A DNA stretch of 64,000 bases, from contig UQVK01000002.1 of assembly GCA_900544445.1 (NCBI GenBank), positions 1 through 64,000 of the forward strand. Direction: 5' to 3'. The notes below the pieces were generated by a model. The model searched no databases. It was not told the DNA's origin and saw only the letters and a list, made by a program, of their open reading frames with translations. This document shows positions 59,656 through 64,000 of the stretch, piece by piece (position 1 is the stretch's first letter; the number at the start of each line of letters is the position of its first letter). Source of the DNA: an uncultured Lachnospiraceae bacterium. GTDB taxonomy: Bacteria; Bacillota; Clostridia; Lachnospirales; Lachnospiraceae. Made by a program: the position numbers and the translations under genes.

Positions 59656-60636
59656 GTGTTAAGCAGATCGGATATGATTGAACAGGTCAGTATTGCCATA
59701 AGTAAGGTCAGGGACTTTATGACTCATGAATGGCCTTATTATAGAAAACGGCTGACAAAAAAATATTATATTATCAGACGCCCAGAGCTTGGGGCAGGTT
59801 TTTTTTCCAATTACTGGTGGGTGATGGGGCATATTGTTTTTGCAAATAAACTGGGATATATTCCGGTTGTGGATATGGAAAATTATCGTACGCTGTACAG
59901 CGAAGACGAACCGGTCTATGGAGAAACCAATGCCTGGAATTATTATTTTGAGAATGTGGGCAAGGCTTCTTTAAAAGAGGCTTATGCGAGTGGGAAATAT
60001 GTGTTTGCAGAAGAGAGACCGCTGAATCAATATGCCAACAGATTCTGCCAGGCAGAATACCGTTTCCCGACAGAGAGGGCAATAGACTTTTATTTTCCTG
60101 TTATAAAAAAGCATATGCGGATAAGACCGGAACTGGAAAAGGATTTTGAACGTCAATGGCTGAATGAAACGAAGGGGCACCATGTGCTTGGCATACATGT
60201 CCGGGGAACAGACATGAGGAATGACCTGGGACATCCAGTCCCCGCAGAGACGCAGAAATATATAGAGCAGGCAAAAATACTGGTGAATCGTTATCCGGAA
60301 ATAGACAGAATTTTTCTTGCTACTGACGAAGAAAATATTCTTCATTTATTTGAGGAAGCGTTCGACAAAAAAGAACAGAAGCCGTTCGTCTTCTGGAATC
60401 CGGCTTTCCGGAATAGAAAAGAGCAGGAGCATGGGAAGGCAACAGGCATACATGAACAGAAGCCGGATCATATGAGAGAGCATCACAGATATCTGATGGG
60501 ACTGGAAGTGCTTAAAGATGCCTTTTTCCTGGGAAGGTGTGATTATCTTTTGTGCGGACACTCCAATATTACAAATGTGGTCATACTTTGGAATAACCAC
60601 CGGTATAAAGATCTTATCTGTCTGGAGCATGAATAA
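59656..60636 (+). CDS. GT23/O-fucosyltransferase-like glycosyltransferase
   Basis: A 326-aa protein with GAGFFSNYWWVMGHIVFANK (near 42-61), LGIHVRGTDMRNDLGHPV (near 178-195) and IDRIFLATDEENILHLFE (near 216-233). This is the same plan as the 47.4-kb gene: a nucleotide-sugar-binding H-x-R-G-T-D segment followed by a conserved FLATDE strand. It resembles GDP-fucose transferases of the NodZ/GT23 type. Start: GTG ten bases after GGGGAG; an ATG six codons later is an alternative. C-terminal GHSNITNVVILWNN fits the family's last block. Confidence 0.7.
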   Translation: MLSRSDMIEQVSIAISKVRDFMTHEWPYYRKRLTKKYYIIRRPELGAGFFSNYWWVMGHIVFANKLGYIPVVDMENYRTLYSEDEPVYGETNAWNYYFENVGKASLKEAYASGKYVFAEERPLNQYANRFCQAEYRFPTERAIDFYFPVIKKHMRIRPELEKDFERQWLNETKGHHVLGIHVRGTDMRNDLGHPVPAETQKYIEQAKILVNRYPEIDRIFLATDEENILHLFEEAFDKKEQKPFVFWNPAFRNRKEQEHGKATGIHEQKPDHMREHHRYLMGLEVLKDAFFLGRCDYLLCGHSNITNVVILWNNHRYKDLICLEHE

Positions 60637-60690
60637 AAAGGGCAGAAGCATGAGAGATGGCGAATGGAATTGGATAAGGAAGGAAATCGG

Positions 60691-61785
60691 ATGAAAAAGG
60701 GATATTACATTCACTTTCAAGGCAGAACGTCGATTGGCGTGAGCAAAAAAATCGATATGCAGCTGAAGGAATTCAGAAGGTTTTACGATATGGAAGAAAA
60801 GGAAGTGGAAACGGTGCAGAGAAATCTGTTCCAGAGAATCCTTGGGCTGTTTCCTGCCGCATCCATCAAGAGAGACTATGAGAAGGCGCTGGAAAGTATG
60901 GAACAGCCGGATTTCATCTATGCGCGCAGGACGGTCGCCGACAGGGCATACGTGAACTTCTGGAAGGAAATTAGAAAGAAATATCCCAGATGTAAGATTA
61001 TTATAGAAATTTTCACGTATCCGTATGATAGGGATGATTTCGGGAAATGGAATGCATGGCCGTTTTATATCAAGGAGCTTATATATAGAAGAAAATTGAA
61101 AAATTATGTGGACAGGTTTGTGACGTATTCAGAGGATGATATTATTTTTGGTGTACCTACCATTAAAACCATGAACGGAATAGATGTGAGCAGCTTTCAT
61201 CCCGTTTCTGGCAGACACAGGGGAGAAGGTATTGGTCTGCTTTCCATTGCATATATGCAGAAGCACCATGGTTATGAAAGAATTATAAAGGGGATGGCAA
61301 CCTATTACCGTAGTAATCCGCAAAGAAAGGTAATTCTATATATGGTAGGAGATGGGCCGGAAAAGAAGAACTATGTCGAACTGACAGAAAAATATTCCTT
61401 AACGGAGTATATCAAATTTTATCCTACCTTAAAGGGTGAAAAACTGGATGAGATGTATGGGTATGCAGATGTGGCCCTGGCTTCTTTCGGCATGTATAAG
61501 CTGGGAATTAACCGGTTGAGCGCTCTAAAAACGAGAGAATATCTGGCTAAAGGTCTTCCCATAGCGACAGGTTGTCCGATTGATATTCTGAATAAGGATG
61601 AGTATCCGTATGTTTGTGAATTTGATAATGAGAATACAGAGATAAATATACTCAAACTGGTTGATTTTGTTAATAGAATTGATCATTATGGAAGAGAAAA
61701 AGTAATAAAGGAAATACGGAGTTTTGCTGAAAAAACTGTTGATATGAAGGCTGCAATGAAGCCGGTCATTCAATTTATAGGATAA
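60691..61785 (+). CDS. GT4-like glycosyltransferase
   Basis: A 364-aa GT-B type protein, diverged. FQGRTSIGVSKKIDMQLKEF (from residue 9) is a GT4-like N-terminal loop; LLSIAYMQKHHGYERIIKGM and LYMVGDGPEKKNYVEL (near 210-225) form the second domain. The usual E-x7-E block reads GINRLSALKTREYLAKGLPI, which keeps the final Glu of KTREYLAKG. AAGGAAGGA 6 nt upstream selects this ATG over one nine codons earlier. AT-rich compared with locus 1. Confidence 0.78.
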   Translation: MKKGYYIHFQGRTSIGVSKKIDMQLKEFRRFYDMEEKEVETVQRNLFQRILGLFPAASIKRDYEKALESMEQPDFIYARRTVADRAYVNFWKEIRKKYPRCKIIIEIFTYPYDRDDFGKWNAWPFYIKELIYRRKLKNYVDRFVTYSEDDIIFGVPTIKTMNGIDVSSFHPVSGRHRGEGIGLLSIAYMQKHHGYERIIKGMATYYRSNPQRKVILYMVGDGPEKKNYVELTEKYSLTEYIKFYPTLKGEKLDEMYGYADVALASFGMYKLGINRLSALKTREYLAKGLPIATGCPIDILNKDEYPYVCEFDNENTEINILKLVDFVNRIDHYGREKVIKEIRSFAEKTVDMKAAMKPVIQFIG

Positions 61786-61798
61786 TGGAAGGAAGAAA

Positions 61799-62881
61799 AT
61801 GTTGAAAAAGAAAGTCGTTCATATTGTGGGAAACCGTCCCCAGTTTATAAAACTGGCTCCTGTCTCGGCACAGTTAAGAGAAAGAGGAGCAGAAGAGCTT
61901 ATTATTCATACGGGTCAGCACTACGATGCAAATATGTCTGATATTTTTTTTGAAGAATTAGGAATACCAAAGCCTTATATAAATCTTGGAATCGGAAGCG
62001 GCTCCCATGCTGAAATGACGGCTAAGGCTCTGTGCGGACTTGAACGGGAGCTGGAAAAGATATCTCCGGATATTGCCTTAATATATGGGGATACAGATTC
62101 TACCCTGGCAGGAGCTCTCGCAGCCTCCAAATTAAATATTCCGCTTGCCCATATTGAAGCAGGAGAACGTACCTTTAACAAAACAAATCCGGAAGAAAAA
62201 AACAGGATAGTTGCCGATCATCTGTCCGATCTGCTGTTCTGCTCGGATAACTCTTCCTATGAAAATTTAGGCAAAGAGGGATGTGGAGATCATGCATTTG
62301 TAGTTGGGGATGTGATGTATGATACTTATAAAAGATGTACGGGAATTGAAAAAAAGAAGGTATGTTCAGAAGATTATGTTCTGATGACATGGCACAGGGC
62401 AGAGAATACATGTTCATATGAAAGAATGAATAATATTCTTGAAATGATCAGACAGATTCCGGAGTTGGTTATATGTCCTATGCATCCAAGAACCCGCACT
62501 AAACTGCAGGAATATGATCTGATGAGCAAGGCAGAGCAATTGGATAATTTTGAAGTCATTTCTCCTCTGGGATATTTGGAGATGATGAATTATGTTTCAG
62601 GCTGTAAATGGATTCTGACAGATTCCGGAGGGTTATCCAAAGAATCATCATTTGCCGGTGTCAGATGCCTGTTTATGCTGGAACTTGATGTGTGGAAAGA
62701 ACTGAGAGACTGCGGTTGGATAACTCAGGTGAATCCGGACAATAAGGAGGATGTTGAAAATAAAATACGCCTGAGCAGATCTTTTGTAAAGGTGGATGAA
62801 AAGGATGTGCCACATTTTTTCGGAGATGGGAATGCATCTGGGAAAATAGTGGATATTCTTCAACAGAAACAATATATTTAA
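61799..62881 (+). CDS. wecB: Non-hydrolysing UDP-GlcNAc 2-epimerase family protein
   Basis: A 360-aa enzyme. VGNRPQFIKLAPVS (residues 10-23), HTGQHYDANMSDIFFEELG (about 37-55), YGDTDSTLAGALAASK (about 95-110) and HIEAGERTFN (about 117-126) are the signatures of WecB/MnaA/WbpI. It interconverts UDP-GlcNAc and UDP-ManNAc, or the 2,3-diacetamido uronic acid forms when of the WbpI/WlbD type. The next gene encodes a WbpB/WlbA-like dehydrogenase, favouring the second option, but epimerase sequence alone does not separate them. It is the first nucleotide-sugar enzyme seen in the window. Confidence 0.85.
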   Translation: MLKKKVVHIVGNRPQFIKLAPVSAQLRERGAEELIIHTGQHYDANMSDIFFEELGIPKPYINLGIGSGSHAEMTAKALCGLERELEKISPDIALIYGDTDSTLAGALAASKLNIPLAHIEAGERTFNKTNPEEKNRIVADHLSDLLFCSDNSSYENLGKEGCGDHAFVVGDVMYDTYKRCTGIEKKKVCSEDYVLMTWHRAENTCSYERMNNILEMIRQIPELVICPMHPRTRTKLQEYDLMSKAEQLDNFEVISPLGYLEMMNYVSGCKWILTDSGGLSKESSFAGVRCLFMLELDVWKELRDCGWITQVNPDNKEDVENKIRLSRSFVKVDEKDVPHFFGDGNASGKIVDILQQKQYI

Positions 62882-62893
62882 TAGGGGAGCAAG

Positions 62894-63994
62894 ATGGAAA
62901 AAAGAATGAGATATGCTTTAATTGGATGCGGAAGAATATCACCCAATCATATTGCTGCGGCAAAGGCCAATAATTTGGAAATTGTAGCTGTTTGTGATAT
63001 TGTTCCGGAAAATATGGATGATAAGATTCTGAAATTTGATCTCCCGGGTTCTGTCAGAAAGTATACAGATTACAAACAGATGCTTGAGATTGAAAAGCCG
63101 GAACTGGCAGCAATCGCAACAGAAAGCGGAAAGCATGCCCAGATTGCTTTGGACTGTATTGAGAGTGGCTGTAACGTGATTATAGAGAAACCGATTGCCC
63201 TATCGTTGAAGGATGCAGATGCCATCATTGAAGCGGCAGAGAGGACGGGAGTAAAGGTATGTGCCTGTCATCAGAATCGTTTTAATAAGTCGGTACAGAA
63301 GATCAGGGAAGCGGTTGAGAAGAAACGGTTTGGCAGAATGTTTTATGGAACTGCCCATATCAGATGGAACCGGGGGTATGAGTATTATTCCCGGGCAAAG
63401 TGGCGTGGAACCTGGGAACAGGATGGCGGTGCACTGATGAACCAGTGTATTCATAATATCGACCTTCTTCGATGGATGATGGGAGATGAGATTGAAGAAG
63501 TTGTCGGAATGACAGATCGGCTGAACCATAACTATATTGAAGCTGAGGACTTGGGCATCGCGCTTATTAAATTTAAAAACGGCAGTTATGGCATTGTAGA
63601 GGGAACTACGGATATCTATCCGCAGAATCTGGAAGAGACACTGTATCTGTTCGGTGAAAAGGGAACGGTTAAGGCAGGGGGACAGTCTGTTAATATTATT
63701 GAGGAGTGGCGCTTTTCCGATATGCTGGACGACCCGGATGAGGTAAAGGCGCACTATCATGAGGCGCCCCCCAATGTATATGGCTTTGGGCATACTCCTT
63801 TATATGCGGATGTGATCGAAGCAATTCAGACGGACAGAGCTCCTTACGTGGATGCAAGAGCGGGAAGAAGAGCATTGGAATTGGTGCTTGCTATATATAA
63901 ATCTGCAGCGGAAGGATGCAGCGTCAAACTCCCATTAGTGGAATGTTCAACAACCGATTTCCTTGGAAGATTTCCGGCAACTTACCAGAGGTGA
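62894..63994 (+). CDS. Gfo/Idh/MocA oxidoreductase, WbpB/WlbA-like
   Basis: A 366-aa NAD-dependent oxidoreductase. YALIGCGRISPNHIAAAK (residues 7-24) is the dinucleotide-binding loop, EKPIALSLKDADAIIEAAE (about 98-116) contains the catalytic-type Lys, and GGALMNQCIHNIDLLRWMMG (about 178-197) has the conserved His-Asp region. WbpB and WlbA oxidise the 3-OH of UDP-GlcNAcA on the way to UDP-ManNAc3NAcA; the adjoining epimerase fits that pathway, whose aminotransferase, acetyltransferase and UDP-GlcNAc 6-dehydrogenase would have to lie outside the window. Assignment to this substrate is an inference. Confidence 0.82.
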   Translation: MEKRMRYALIGCGRISPNHIAAAKANNLEIVAVCDIVPENMDDKILKFDLPGSVRKYTDYKQMLEIEKPELAAIATESGKHAQIALDCIESGCNVIIEKPIALSLKDADAIIEAAERTGVKVCACHQNRFNKSVQKIREAVEKKRFGRMFYGTAHIRWNRGYEYYSRAKWRGTWEQDGGALMNQCIHNIDLLRWMMGDEIEEVVGMTDRLNHNYIEAEDLGIALIKFKNGSYGIVEGTTDIYPQNLEETLYLFGEKGTVKAGGQSVNIIEEWRFSDMLDDPDEVKAHYHEAPPNVYGFGHTPLYADVIEAIQTDRAPYVDARAGRRALELVLAIYKSAAEGCSVKLPLVECSTTDFLGRFPATYQR

Positions 63995-63997
63995 ACG

Positions 63998-64000
63998 ATG
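63998..64000 (+). CDS. Possible start of the next gene, cut by the window edge
   Basis: The last three bases are ATG, preceded by GAGGTG and four bases after the oxidoreductase stop, an arrangement like the other gene junctions here. Nothing of the product can be seen. Confidence 0.4.

Overview
The window is almost one long glycan-biosynthesis region, with nearly every gene on the + strand. Protein families, Gram-positive-style ribosome sites (GGAGG, AAGGAG), sigma-A-like promoters with 17-bp spacers, and a middling GC content point to a Firmicute of the Clostridia, most likely a gut Lachnospiraceae. This assignment is inferred from gene content; there is no rRNA or marker gene here. No tRNA, rRNA, CRISPR array or intact insertion sequence was seen.

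Left flank (1-7.1 kb): a deacetylase and two GT4 glycosyltransferases end at a bidirectional terminator. Then come a convergent ABC-type ATPase on the - strand, an Rpn/YhgA-like nuclease with its own promoter, and a 0.5-kb non-coding stretch with two copies of a palindrome-rich repeat.

Locus 1 (promoter at 7.12 kb to about 36.2 kb) is GC-rich and tightly packed, with many ATGA/GTGA overlaps. It holds GT4, GT2, GT11-like, GT17 and DUF5672 transferases, a second deacetylase, an SGNH-like membrane-anchored protein, two AsnB-type amidotransferases, a PglK-like ABC flippase, an O-antigen-polymerase-like protein, a pyruvyltransferase-like protein, a GH88/GH105-like protein and a hexapeptide acyltransferase. 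At 20.6-23.7 kb it is interrupted by a visibly AT-richer two-gene cassette: a small HEPN-like protein and an 885-aa protein with a KGGVGR variant P-loop plus a second P-loop ATPase. This does not belong to glycan synthesis and is the best candidate for an undescribed system.

Locus 2 (promoter at 36.28 kb to the right edge) starts with a Wzx-type flippase and a GT26-GT4 fusion. It continues with GT4, GT11, GT32, GT-D-like and GT23-like transferases, an AT-rich acyltransferase-3, a radical SAM/SPASM protein with its own promoter, a second PglK-like flippase, YfhO and DUF2142 multi-membrane proteins, a second polymerase-like protein, a DPM1-like GT2 with a DUF2304 partner, and finally a UDP-GlcNAc 2-epimerase and a WbpB/WlbA-like oxidoreductase. 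Duplicate flippases and polymerases suggest two (or more) surface-polymer loci side by side. Presumably cytosolic transferases build lipid-linked units, the Wzx and PglK-like proteins flip them, and the polymerase-like and large membrane proteins finish them outside the membrane.

A feature that ordinary annotation would miss is a set of perfect hairpins filling several of the larger gaps between genes, mainly in locus 1 and the left flank. Two copies (2.0 and 26.4 kb) share an AT-rich hairpin and are followed by a second hairpin whose arms differ in a compensatory way. A 19-bp, six-copy tandem repeat follows the GT4 gene ending at 12404.
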